From Neoechinorhynchus agilis (Eukaryota; Acanthocephala): 64,000 nucleotides of DNA. Position numbers and translations under genes: made by a program. Positions 54,891-64,000 of the stretch are shown here, piece by piece. Under the pieces are notes generated by a model. That model was given only the letters and a program-made list of their open reading frames with translations. It was not told the DNA's origin and ran no database searches. The DNA is taken from assembly GCA_051530055.1 (NCBI GenBank), contig CM121341.1:62001-126000 (forward strand). The letters are read 5' to 3'. Within the stretch, counting starts at the first letter, position 1. Every line of letters begins with the position of its first letter.

Positions 54891-56824
54891 CGTAATAGCG
54901 TGCAGACGGGGGGTCGAAGGCCCGTACGTTCTTGACCGTTATCCGATCTGGACCCGGCGCGCTGGACATCTTCAGCCTCATGATCGCTTCCTCGACCTCC
55001 TCGACCGTGATTAGCGGCCAACGTTCGCCTGCTGACTGGCGGGGCTCCCAGCCGACTCCGTGCGTCACGCCATTAGGTGGGCTCCCTCCCTCGAACAAAC
55101 GGCGAAAGTGTTCAACCGTTTCCTGTGGGTTTAGCTGGCACTCCCTCCTGTCTGCACTTTTGAACAGCTCAGAAGCTAGCTTCGAGGTATTCTCGAAATA
55201 GAGCGCCCGATTGCGTCTCCTCTTGATCTCTCAGTCCTGATACCTAGTGAGTCCGCGGCGCCTTACGCACGGGTAAGTGCCTGACTCATCAATCCGCATA
55301 GTAAAGACGTGAGTAGCAGGACCCGAGCACAAAATTCGACGTTCTTGCCTTTTGTAGGGGGAGTGCACTGCAAAATCGACCGAATAAGCCGCTGCGGCAG
55401 CGAACAACGCGAGCTCTGGGGAAATTACCTTGCCTTGCAGAAGACCCGTTACGTGACCTTCTATAAGGGCATTCGCGTCAGTGACGCTTTGCGCAATTTG
55501 CGTGTAATATTCTTCCTTTCCATTAATTTCATTCACGAGTTTTTCGCAAACCTTCTTCCAAGCTGTAGGATTTCCCAGTACGTGGTAGGCGATGGAACTG
55601 AGAGCCTGCGTAGGGCTCTTCCTTAGCTTGATTATTCTAAGTCCCAGTGAACGGGCTCTCGATATTGACTGTACTTCGTCCGACCTTCCACGCCGCAGGT
55701 ACTGCTCGTAACGGCGTGCCGCGGCGTCAATAAACACCTTATCAATCTCGAAAGAGCATTCCCGCATAATGCTGCGCTCGCTTTCCAAAAACGCCCTGTA
55801 TCTTGGATGCAAGTTTCCAATCCCAAGTGACGTAGTAAGGATCTCATAAGCTTCGAGCGTCGTAAAGATTGTTGCTTCGGCGCTATCGTCGGCGCGAACA
55901 TCATACAAATCATTTTCACGCACCAGCGTAGAGGCAAAAAGATCGAAATCATGTTGAGAGGCGACCTCTTCGTTATCTGTCCGTATCGATTCACTTGTGG
56001 CCGGTAAGACTGTTTCTGTATCTATCTGTTCATGGCGTTCGCCCATGGCCTGAACCTCGACGCTGGGCGCTGCTTCACGCGTCAATCCTAAATCCTGCAA
56101 AATGTGCGCTGTTGACATGGCGCGGTGTGCGGAGAATGCCATGACGGGTGAGGTCGTGATGCGCTCGAACTCGGGTTCCAGGCATTGGCGTCTGTGCTCC
56201 TCGGCGATATCAACTACCTTAGTTTCGCTGTTGATTTCTGGACCCAAACCTAGTGATAGAGCATCTTCATTTTTGAGCTTAGAGCGCCTGGTACACTGCG
56301 TATAGTGAGCTCTGGCAGAGAGCATCCTATCTGAGGGCTGGACCCTACATTCCCCGCACATATACGAGAGGCTCTCGACGAGATGGGCAGTGCGCAGATG
56401 ATCCTCTCGCGCGTTCCACTGACCCAACCCGGAGATATTTATTTCGCAGATCTCGCAATGGGCGGGGCAGAGTTCCCAGAGTAGAGAACGACAACGCTAC
56501 CGGACGTCGAATGGCACAGCTGGACTTTGGCCTCTTCCTCCACAAGTGTTCTATAAACTGCACACTTGGTTGCCCTGCATTTCCTTAGATGTGATCCTAC
56601 GCTTCCAGGAACTGCGTGACGGAAATACTTGCATACTTTACAGACCCACACAATGGGCGCGCGCATATGACACTCCCTCAAATGTCCTTCAAAAATTTTG
56701 TGCTTGGTTTTACCCACGGCAAGAAACGGGCAAAGAGGGCATTCCAAAGGTTTTCCGCCGAGATCGGGTAGGAAACCTCGATTTCCAGAATTTCGGCGCT
56801 TCCGGGCACTTCCAATGAATTCAT
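54880..56824 (-). pseudogene. R2-f zinc fingers, linker and RT start, broken frames
   Basis: The likely original start is the ATG at 56824 (MNSLEVPGSAEILEIEVSYP). A frameshift lies near 56750 before the first finger (CPLC...H...H); CKVC...H...C follows, and another frameshift near 56455 interrupts the third finger. The frame 56427-55231 carries the rest of finger three (HLRTAH), finger four (CGEC...H...C), the linker (AYEILTTSLGIGNLHPRYRA, RSLGLRIIKLRKSP, YYTQIAQSVTDANAL) and SGTYPCVRRRGLTR. A TGA at 55231 is followed in frame by RNRALYFENTSKLASELF and the RT start SSAPGPDRITVKNVRAFD (to 54880), where the frame shifts again. Confidence 0.84.
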
Positions 56825-57257
56825 CAATGACTTTAAAATGACTTCGGACTGATTATTCCTTAAGACTCACGAATAGTTCCTTTCTCAGAACCTCGAAAAA
56901 TTGGATATAAAAACCGACAGAATTAAAAATTACGTTACAAAAATTCTGGAAGAACCTTCTAAAAAAACTGCGTTTTGAGATTTTTTCAAAGAATCGCTCA
57001 TGGGTGGGCGGAAATGAAACTGGCAGTATTGAAAACCCAGAACCGCTTCTTTTGGCTTAAAATAAAACCTCTTTGCGGGAGCGAGTGAGTGGCAGGTTTA
57101 TAGGGCCGTGCTCGGGCAAACGACACAATGAGCAGAGCTCGGACCCTTGTCAGTTAACCCCTCTAGGTACCTATAGAAAGATACAAGCCTCAAACCTGGC
57201 AGTCCGAAAATCTTCTCAAGGAAGAGTTCCTCGAAATTTCGGTTTTCGCAAAATGCG

Positions 57258-58308
57258 ATACGTACGATATCTCACTTCCTCTAAGCCGCGTCGATATGGG
57301 CCCGTATCCGAAGCAAAGACAAAGGGATTGCGGATGATCAACCTAGCGAGAGGTTCCAATTTGACCTTCCGTACCATTGCTTATTTTGTGTTTGAGAACC
57401 CAAATCAGTGGCGGAGGGTCCAGCAGCGTATTATCGAGAATTTCACCTCGGATAATGCGAGGTTTCAGTCAATTCACGAATCAATTTTGGATGCTAATAT
57501 GACGCTCCCTGACACGATGGAGCAGGTTCGAAATGAAGTCGTTACGTCCGATGAATTTAACTGCGACTTCGTTGTCCACAGTTCAAAAACAAGCGAACCA
57601 AAAAGAATCAGATGCAACAAAGTCTGCGTGAGGTCATACAACGTCTGGCAAGGAGCATATGGGTGCCTGCCATGCACCCGGCGCCACGGCTTAAATTCGG
57701 CTCAGAAGCGAGAGATTGACAGGAAGCGTTTAAGGGCATTGTATTTCAATAATACCTCGAGACTCGCCGGAGAGCTGTTCCGCAGGACCAAATCGAGACA
57801 GTGCCATCTGAAACCCTCCGTTATTGATCATCACTTCAACGGCTTGTTTGGCCCTGGCGAGGGTCCAGTTAAAACTGATTGTCACTCAGAGGCTCCGGCC
57901 AGTTTTCCAACCGTTACGGTAGAAGAAATAGGGGCGGCATTTAAAGGAATAAAAGCATCGACTGCAGCCGGTCCTGACGGCATCACGATTCGGGATCTGT
58001 CTCGCATGGATCCGGGGTACGCGGGTATGTGCATTATTTTCAATTGCATTCTAAGCTGTGGATACTCGCCGAAAGCGTTAAATGGAGGTAAGACAATACT
58101 GGTTCCAAAAAGTTCTTCTTCTGATAAGAACTTAAACGACATCAAAGGTTGGAGGCCGATTACGATCTGTTCGATCTTACAGAGAGTACTTCACCGGATC
58201 TTGTTGGCGAGATTGCGCAAGGAAATTAAGCTGGCACCGGGACAGACAGCCTTTGACTCTGCGGGCTGCCTTGCTAATTTATTGACCTTAAAATCCGCCT
58301 TAAGGTAA
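57258..58308 (+). pseudogene. R2-g linker and first half of RT
   Basis: Homology starts at YGPVSEAKTKGLRMINLARG; the open frame extends upstream to 57073 through R2-f leader sequence and is not real there. It carries AYFVFENPNQWRRVQQRIIE, the conserved YNVWQGAYGCLPCTRRHGLN, ALYFNNTSRLAGELFR, RT start STAAGPDGITIRDLSRMD, GWRPITICSILQRVLHRIL and GQTAFDSAGCLANLL. An in-frame deletion of ~11 residues after EVVTSDE removes part of the linker seen in R2-e. The frame ends at 58308 by frameshift. Confidence 0.85.
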
Positions 58309-59792
58309 ACGCGGGCAAAAGGAAGGGCTTGGCGATTGCAGTACTGGACATAAAAAGCGCCTTCGATACAGTCAGCCATGCCGCTCTATTGGAGTGTCTT
58401 CGTGGGCTGGACTGTCCCGGTTACATGCTATCCTACATTCAGAATGTCTTAAACTCCAGCTCGACCACCGTGCACACAAGCACAGGTCGTCCCATTGGTC
58501 CAATCAAAATACAAAGAGGAGTCAAGCAGGGCGATCCGCTTTCGCCGTTTCTATTTGCGGTCTGCCTCAACTCCCTTGTGAATGAATTGAATGAAAGCAA
58601 TTATGGAATGCACTTAAAAGAAGGAAGGATTGGGCACCTTATTTATGCTGACGATATCGTCCTACTGGCGGAAAACGCAGACGAATTGAGCCAGATGGTG
58701 GAGTTAGTGTCGGCTAGACTGGCGGATATCGGCCTTACTCTCGGGCCGAAGAAATGCGCAACCTATATTCAGACCTTCAAATGCGGACGAATGGTTCAAC
58801 AGACAGAGTCCTAATTATGTATCGAAGGAATACAGTTGAATTCAGTAGTCGACTGGGATACAATGTCATATCTGGGAGGCAAACCATGGAAGAGTACAGG
58901 TCTTTCAGAGATTGTGGCGGCGATCGACGCGCTTTTTGATGTGACAAAAATAAGTCCGACGCAATCCGCTCATATGATCAACGATTACGGGCTGCCAAGC
59001 GTGATAGCAAAGCTGCAGGCAGCTCTAGATATTATCTGGACAACTCTCCAGGAGGCGGAGTGCTACTGGAGGAAACGCATTAAAAGATTACTTTTCCTGC
59101 CACATTATCTGAACGATGGCGTCATTTTCTTACCGATGGCAAGAGGTAGATTTGGATTTACGTCGATTGAACTGGCGGTCCTTGAGGCACGTCGCCTAGC
59201 ACTGAGGGAAATGACAAACAGATCCGCAATCACGAGGGAATTAGCGATTGAATCTCCGACATATAAGAAATTGATGGAGGCGTATAAGAGGTTTGATCTA
59301 GAGGGCTCAGATCTCCCAACGTTTAAGATGCAGTTCTTCAATAAATGGCGGGAGCAATGGACTTCCTCTCAAACTCAGTCGACGGGAGCCAACTGTTTCT
59401 TGCAGGGCAACTTCGCTAGGGATACGATCAGTTTTCGCTACCGACAAACCTATCACAGGAACTACTTAGACCACGTCAAGCTGCGCTTCTGTTTATTAGA
59501 GTCACGGAATGTTCTGGGTAGGATGAACAAAGAAGCTGCAACTAACTGCCGGCACTGCAATGGGAAGACCGAGTCGAACATGCATGTGTTGAATGCATGC
59601 GAGTACAGCACACCGGCGATGATAAAGCGTCACAACGAGGTAGACAAGAGGTTCATCTGGTCACTTGAAAATAAGAACGAGGGAAAATTCTTGACATCGA
59701 TAGAACCGTGCTTAATCGACGATGCAGGAAATAGAGTAAGACCCGACTTGATAGTACTTGAGCCCAATAGTGGATTTTGCGGTATATTATGA
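58309..59792 (+). pseudogene. R2-g RT palm, thumb and CCHC
   Basis: Frame 58329-58814 begins at motif A (LDIKSAFDTVSHA), with GVKQGDPLSPFLFAVCL and YADD (about residues 106-109). A TAA near 58814 is followed in frame by YLGGKPWKS (58836-59792), thumb (MINDYGLPSVIAKLQAALDI, LPHYLNDGVIFLPMARG), ISFRYRQTYHRNYLDHVKLR, CCHC (CRHC...H...C) and the endonuclease start RPDLIVLEPNSG. A small deletion with frameshift near 59775 removes the segment before the second Asp of the nuclease. Confidence 0.85.
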
Positions 59793-60081
59793 GACAAACG
59801 TCGGAGGAGCAGAGGAGATGTCGAAACTCAAAGAGCAGAAATACGACCCACTTCGTAGCATTGTAGCTAAACAGAACAATATGGAAAAGCACAATGTTAT
59901 TACAGTTGGGTTAGCGGTCGGCTCACGAGGATGTTTCGACAGGGCTCTTCTAAGAAGATTGAAATTGTTCGGTATCGGCACAAGAACAGCCCTAAATATG
60001 GCTAAAACTGCGGCCGATCGATCGATTAGTGTATTCAAGTACTTCATGTGCAGGAAGTGGACCGAACGTAAGCAAGTTTGA
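59758..60081 (+). pseudogene. R2-g endonuclease end and C-terminal domain
   Basis: Native sequence starts at VDFAVYYETN, continues as EEMSKLKEQKYDPLRSIVA, VGLAVGSRGCFDRALLRRL and TALNMAKTAADRSISVFKYF, and ends at 60081. No stop is present at the codon where R2-b and R2-f have one. Confidence 0.82.
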
Positions 60082-60248
60082 GCAGCGCCTTAAGCTTGGG
60101 AATTCGCTATGAGAATATATTCAATTTAAAGTAAGCAACATCCGAAACAATTTAAGCAACTCGTCCGCTCTATTCAATTATAACGTAATCGCATCATGTA
60201 AGTGAACATAACATAATATTGTAATATATGATCTAATAAATGAGTCTC

Positions 60249-60280
<32 letters not shown>

Positions 60281-60324
60281 TGCATGAATGGATTATTGAG
60301 ATTCCTACTGTCCCGGTCTGCAGC

Positions 60325-60358
<34 letters not shown>

Positions 60359-60365
60359 GAGTAAC

Positions 60366-60403
<38 letters not shown>

Positions 60404-60510
60404 AGTCTCTGTGAAGAAACATGTTGGACGTAGAATAGGTGGGAGGCCGCGCCGGTGAAATACCACTACCATCATTGTTTCTTTACTTACTCAGTGATTC
60501 AGGTAGCGTT
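60249..60510 (+). rRNA. 28S rRNA fragment, 3' side of the R2 site, plus strand
   Basis: Sense 28S from TAGCCAAATGCCTCGTC to CAGTGATTCAGGTAGCGTT, ~260 bp. It then switches to R2-h sequence within the gene. Confidence 0.92.
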
Positions 60511-61098
60511 CCGCACACAGCGCGTTGCGCACACTCGCGCCTTCAGCCCCTGTATGTTCAGTGTCGCTTCCTCAACCGGGCGACAAAAAGTGGGGAACCG
60601 CTCATCTCCCAATCCGGTTTTTCTAAATCTTCCGTATATACAGCGCATGTTCGCCGGGACGGGTTGGGTCCAGAAAACAAAGCTGCAGAAAGTCCGCAGC
60701 CCTTTCTCATTTCTGATTTGCAGTTAGCGGACTCACCCGATTTTTCCGAGATCGCAGAGATGCGGGAGGTCCGTACTTCCCCTCCTCCACAAGTTACTTC
60801 CGAGACCGCGTCCACGGCGCACACTTCACATTTTCGTGAGTTGGACTTTGGGAGAACGAGAGGAGAGGCCCATTGCGCTGAAATATCAGGTCCTGTGAGT
60901 CATCCAGTTAACACCGTGATTACTGCAGAGGCGGAATTCACTGCCGCAGAAGCATACGAATTCCTACACAACGCCGCACTGGCCCCCGGGTTGCACCCAA
61001 GATATAGGGCTATTTTGTCGGCCGAAAGGGAGTTTTTTCGTACTCAGAAAAATATCGAGCAGAGCCTGGTGGATGGTTTCTGTAGTCGTCTCACCTAG
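60511..61098 (+). pseudogene. R2-h region between fingers and linker
   Basis: The recognisable part is FTAAEAYEFLHNAALAPGLH, PRYRAILSAEREFF and SLVDGFCSRLT, parallel to R2-d (FTVEEAYEILHQA, LHPRYRQFLSDE, DFCSRITKYL). The Ser/Pro/Thr-rich part before it matches the low-complexity stretch after the fingers. A TAG at 61096-61098 interrupts; the next frame (61111) is in phase. Confidence 0.78.
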
Positions 61099-62637
61099 TA
61101 CCTCGTTAGCGTGAAACATCCGGTTCCTCGCTTATCTGCCGCCAAAGAAAAAGGCATCAGAATAATAAAAATTGGAAGATCGACTCAGATGTCTCTATCG
61201 ACGGTTGCCTTCCACGTTTACGGCAACCCGTATCCCTACATGAAAGTTGCTTCGGACGTCGTTGCCTTTGTGTCGGACTCTTACGAGAGGTACACTCGAA
61301 TAAATTTTATGGACGCAAATCTCGATTTGGATGAAATTATTGAATCCCTGAAGCGCGGCGTATGTGCGTCCGACAGCTTGGTATTTCACGCTGCCTCAGA
61401 AGCATATGGAAGCGATTTCATTATCCACGGGCCCGAGAAGGAGTCCGAGTCAAGGATTAGGTGTCCCTTGGTCGCTCGGCATATATTCAATGTCTGGATG
61501 GACCAAAGCGGCTGCTACCCCTGCACTCGAGCAAGAGGACTAAATAAGGCAGTGCAGGAAAGAATACAAAAAAGAAGGAACAGGGCCATGTGTTTCTCAA
61601 ATACAGCGAGGTTGGCCAAAAATATATTTAAAGAAAGCTCGAAGGACACAAAGTTCTGCGTGAGCAGAGAGGACGCGACCAACCATTATAAAGCGCTATT
61701 TGGATCTAGTGAGGCCGAAGCAACAAACCCCGGAGGAAAAGAACCAGAAGATTCCCAATTCACCATTCACGGAAGAATTTGGAGAGCTATTACGGTGGAG
61801 GAGGTCCGTGAGGCCCTCAAGGGGATGAGCGGATCCAGCGCCCCTGGTCCTGATGGAGTAAGTGCAAGGAAATTAATATCATTTGACAAAAACCTAGTAC
61901 TCACAACTCTCATCTTTAATTTAGCATTACAAAACGGTGGTCCTCCGAGCCAGTGGAGAGAAAGCAAAACTATCTTCATCCCGAAAACCGGACAATCAAG
62001 GGCTCAACTACGTAATTTAGGGAGCTGGAGGCCAATTACCATAGCATCGTGTCTTCTCAGGATGTTGCACCGAGTCCTTTTAAAGCGATTGAGCGTCTCG
62101 TGCCAATTGGACACAGGACAGACGGCAGGTAGCGGATCGGCGTGTCTCGCTAACAATATGATTTTGAGAGGCACCCTTCGGCAATGCAGGTCTAGACGCG
62201 TTGGAGTCGCGTTAGCAGTGCTGGATATATCAACGGCCTTCGACAAAGTTAGCCATCTTGCTATAATGCGGGAACTGGATCGACAGTCAGTACCGATATA
62301 TCTGAAAAGATACATTGAGAGTTCTCTCCGGGATTCCTTTACAAGGCTACACTTTCCAAATCAGAGGCCGTCAGAGCAAATTGCCTTAAAGAGAGGCGTC
62401 AAACAAGGCGACCCGTTATCTCCGCTCTTATTCGCCCTTGCTCTGGAGGAAACACTAAGGAAAATAGGCGCGCTTAGCGAGGATCTGGAAATCGACGGAT
62501 TAAGGATTGGCCACCTCACATACGCGGACGATATTTTGTTGGTCAGAGACCCAACTTCAGAACAAACTCGATGTTGCAGTCACGGAACTGCGAAACATCG
62601 GGTTGTCCTTGAACCCAGCAAAGTGTGTCTCGTATAG
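61099..62637 (+). pseudogene. R2-h linker and reverse transcriptase
   Basis: An open frame of ~508 residues (61111-62637): linker (LSAAKEKGIRIIKIGRSTQM, AFHVYGNPYPYMKVA), FNVWMDQSGCYPCTRARGLN, RT start GSSAPGPDGVSARKLISFD, GSWRPITIASCLLRMLHRVL, DTGQTAGSGSACLAN, motif A (LAVLDISTAFDKVSH), GVKQGDPLSPLLFALALE and catalytic YADDILLV near its end. A frameshift near 62555 follows YADD. Palm sequence continues in frame 62507-62857 (LQNKLDVAVTELRNIGLSLN, YLGGRPWA). Apart from that frameshift and the TAG at 61098 the RT looks sound. Confidence 0.84.
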
Positions 62638-62846
62638 CCAAAGATTCCGTCAAGGCTCCATGATTATAGACGCGAATCCGGTAGTCACCATATCGAACGT
62701 TAAATTGGGCAATGTCCTTGATGGGGATCCGGTCAAATACTTAGGCGGAAGACCCTGGGCGGTGTCCCGCAAGGAAGAATTTATTGATAAAATTGCCAGC
62801 GCGTTTACGGCAACGAAAATAGCGGGTCTTTTCCCAACTCAAGCGG

Positions 62847-64000
62847 GCTGCTGCTGAGTGTCGGGTGTAAATGCGATGTCACCAAGTGGGCCATTTTTGG
62901 TAAGCAGAACTGGCGATGTGGGATGAACCAAACGTTGAGCTAGGGTGCCAAAAGTGCCTCTCATGAGATACCATGAAAGGTGTCAGTCGATATTGACAGC
63001 AGGACGGTGGCATCAGAAGTAGGAATCCGCTAAGGAGTGTGTAAAAACTCACCTGCCGAATCGACTGGCTCTGAAAATGGATGGCGCTGGAGACGTATAT
63101 CCATGCTTGACCGTCGATGCCAGACACAAATGTACAAATGGCTTGACGTGTAGAAGGGCGTATGCGGTGGTGTTGAAACTTGCACCGTGAGGTGGAGTGA
63201 AGCCGCCGCTAGTGCAGATCTTGGTGGTAGTAGCAAGTATTCAAATGAGAGCATTGAAGACTGAAGTGGAGAAAGGTTCCATGTGAACAACATTTGGACA
63301 TGGATCAGCCGATCCTAAGAAAACGTGCAAATTCGGGATTAAGCGTGTTGCATTGCGCAATACAATCGAAAGGGAATTGGGTTAATATTTCCGAGCCAGG
63401 ATGCGGTTTATGCTTGATCTATTCAGATGTTCTTCTTGGGCAGATGATGTTCAGCATAAGTGGTGACACGAGCAATCCCAGAGAATAACTATACGAAGTC
63501 TGGAGAAGAGTTTTCTCTTCTTTGTTAGGAACTTTATCCCGGGAATTAGATCATCTGTTGATAGCGTACGCGTTCCGTAATGCAGCGCGATTCCTGCGAT
63601 GTACCGAGCGCTTAGTATTGTCCTTGAAAATCTGGGTGCGAGAATATTCAGACCGTACCTGTTCGTACTGATTTCCGCAGCAGGTCTCCAAGGTGAGTAG
63701 CCTCTAGTCGATTGGGAAACGTAGGCAAGGGAAGTCGGCAAATTAGATCCGTAACTTCGGAAAAAGGATTGGCTCTACAAGCTGAGCTGGCCGGGCTGTC
63801 GCGAGAAGCGGTATGTTGTCGACTCTTGGATCTGTCTCAGTTATTTGCTGTTGCGAAAGAGTCGATTTCGAGGACGGAACTTGGTGCTGCGTACTGTGGG
63901 CAGCGATAGCTATGCTCCGCGTTTGTTCGACGTATCCAGACGGGTACGCTCGCTTCTTGCGCGGGGATCCGATCAGCGTTAAACAGCTGGCCTAGAACTG
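62847..64000 (+). rRNA. 28S rRNA fragment, plus strand, to the right edge
   Basis: Sense 28S from GAGTGTCGGGTGTAAATGCG, equivalent to the complement of 28S at 48845-50005, running to CAGCTGGCCTAGAACTG at the window edge, ~150 bp short of the R2 site. Small differences from the other copies (for example GATGTCACC for GATGGCACC, GTTGATAGCGTACGCG) suggest a diverged copy. Confidence 0.92.

Larger units (their letters stand above)
52751..57257 (-). mobile_element. R2-f: near-full-length, heavily decayed R2 element
   Basis: Starts at the R2 site; 3' terminal motif AATAAATGAAGCCC. Coding region about 52876-56824. The 5'UTR extends to about 57257, with the conserved blocks at 56961-56981 and 57091-57146. 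It joins R2-g head to head instead of 28S. Same lineage as R2-b. I count at least seven lesions. Confidence 0.9.
57258..60248 (+). mobile_element. R2-g: plus-strand R2, 5'-truncated
   Basis: Begins in the linker at about 57258 (no fingers, no 5'UTR) directly against the 5' end of R2-f. It ends at the R2 site with AATAAATGAGTCTC, followed by TAGCC (28S resumes 60249). 3'UTR 60082-60248. Same lineage as R2-e. Confidence 0.9.
60511..62846 (+). mobile_element. R2-h: plus-strand R2, truncated at both ends
   Basis: Starts after the fingers and stops in the thumb (LFPTQAG) at about 62846, where sense 28S begins with a short shared GCTGCTG. It is closest to R2-d. Neither end is at the R2 site, so the flanks reflect later breakage and rejoining, not insertion. 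Confidence 0.85.

Noticed and set aside
57073-57257. N-terminal extension of the R2-g frame (MRERVSGRFIGPC...)
   Set aside because: This part is antisense to the R2-f leader, which is conserved with R2-d and R2-e; it is not R2-g coding sequence.

Overview
The window is a rearranged ribosomal DNA locus from a eukaryote, most likely a small invertebrate. A nematode, perhaps enoplean, is my best guess from the 18S and 5.8S sequences, at low confidence. I see no protein-coding host gene. The rRNA genes are read mostly on the minus strand. One full order is present from right to left: 28S 3' part (35548-36158), intergenic spacer (33125-35547), 18S (31264-33124), ITS1, 5.8S (30740-30906), ITS2, 28S 5' part (27816-30405), an R2 element (23165-27815), and a short piece of 28S beyond it (22930-23164). 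All other rRNA pieces are fragments: 28S at 1903-3064, 5135-6309, 16243-16409, 43575-43809, 48821-51000, 51695-52750, 60249-60510 and 62847-64000, plus an inverted 5.8S-ITS2-28S block at 51001-51694.

The protein-coding content is almost entirely R2-type non-LTR retrotransposons (LINEs) in or near the classic 28S R2 site, whose 3' side reads TAGCCAAATGCC. I label them R2-a (1-1902, -), R2-b (6310-9555, -), a fragment at 13338-14283 (-), R2-c (14284-16002, +), a 3' tail at 16410-16525, a scrambled mosaic at 21660-22865 and its copy at 42311-43507, R2-d (23165-27815, -), R2-e (43810-48820, -), R2-f (52751-57257, -), R2-g (57258-60248, +) and R2-h (60511-62846, +). They fall into at least three or four divergent lineages. 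All are damaged; R2-e is nearest to intact. The shared layout is four N-terminal zinc fingers, a linker, an RT with YADD, a thumb, a CCHC motif, a restriction-like endonuclease (PD...D...YYE) and a C-terminal domain. R2-b carries a nested Penelope-like element (7678-8411) with a GIY-YIG endonuclease, mirror-image arms, hammerhead-ribozyme-like cores and a 12-bp target duplication.

The rest is repeat. A ~453-bp satellite fills 9556-12755, 16526-19386 and 36159-39121. The intergenic spacer is built of ~130-bp repeats made of two ~65-bp halves, plus promoter-like modules (3065-4960, 33716-35310). A ~4-5 kb segmental duplication (19387-23164 and 39122-43809) contains diverged spacer modules, a ~140-bp repeat array that differs in copy number, a recurrent ~600-bp block and the scrambled R2 mosaic; each copy ends at an R2 site that holds a different R2.

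The observations most worth checking are: a ~117-bp 28S deletion shared by the 5' junctions of R2-d and R2-e; a stop codon at the same aligned position between endonuclease and C-terminal domain in R2-b and R2-f; a conserved 5'UTR block in R2-d, -e and -f; the doubled zinc-finger pair; a promoter-like motif shared by the 18S leader and the spacer; and the Penelope insertion. Some head-to-head junctions and inversions could be assembly artefacts.
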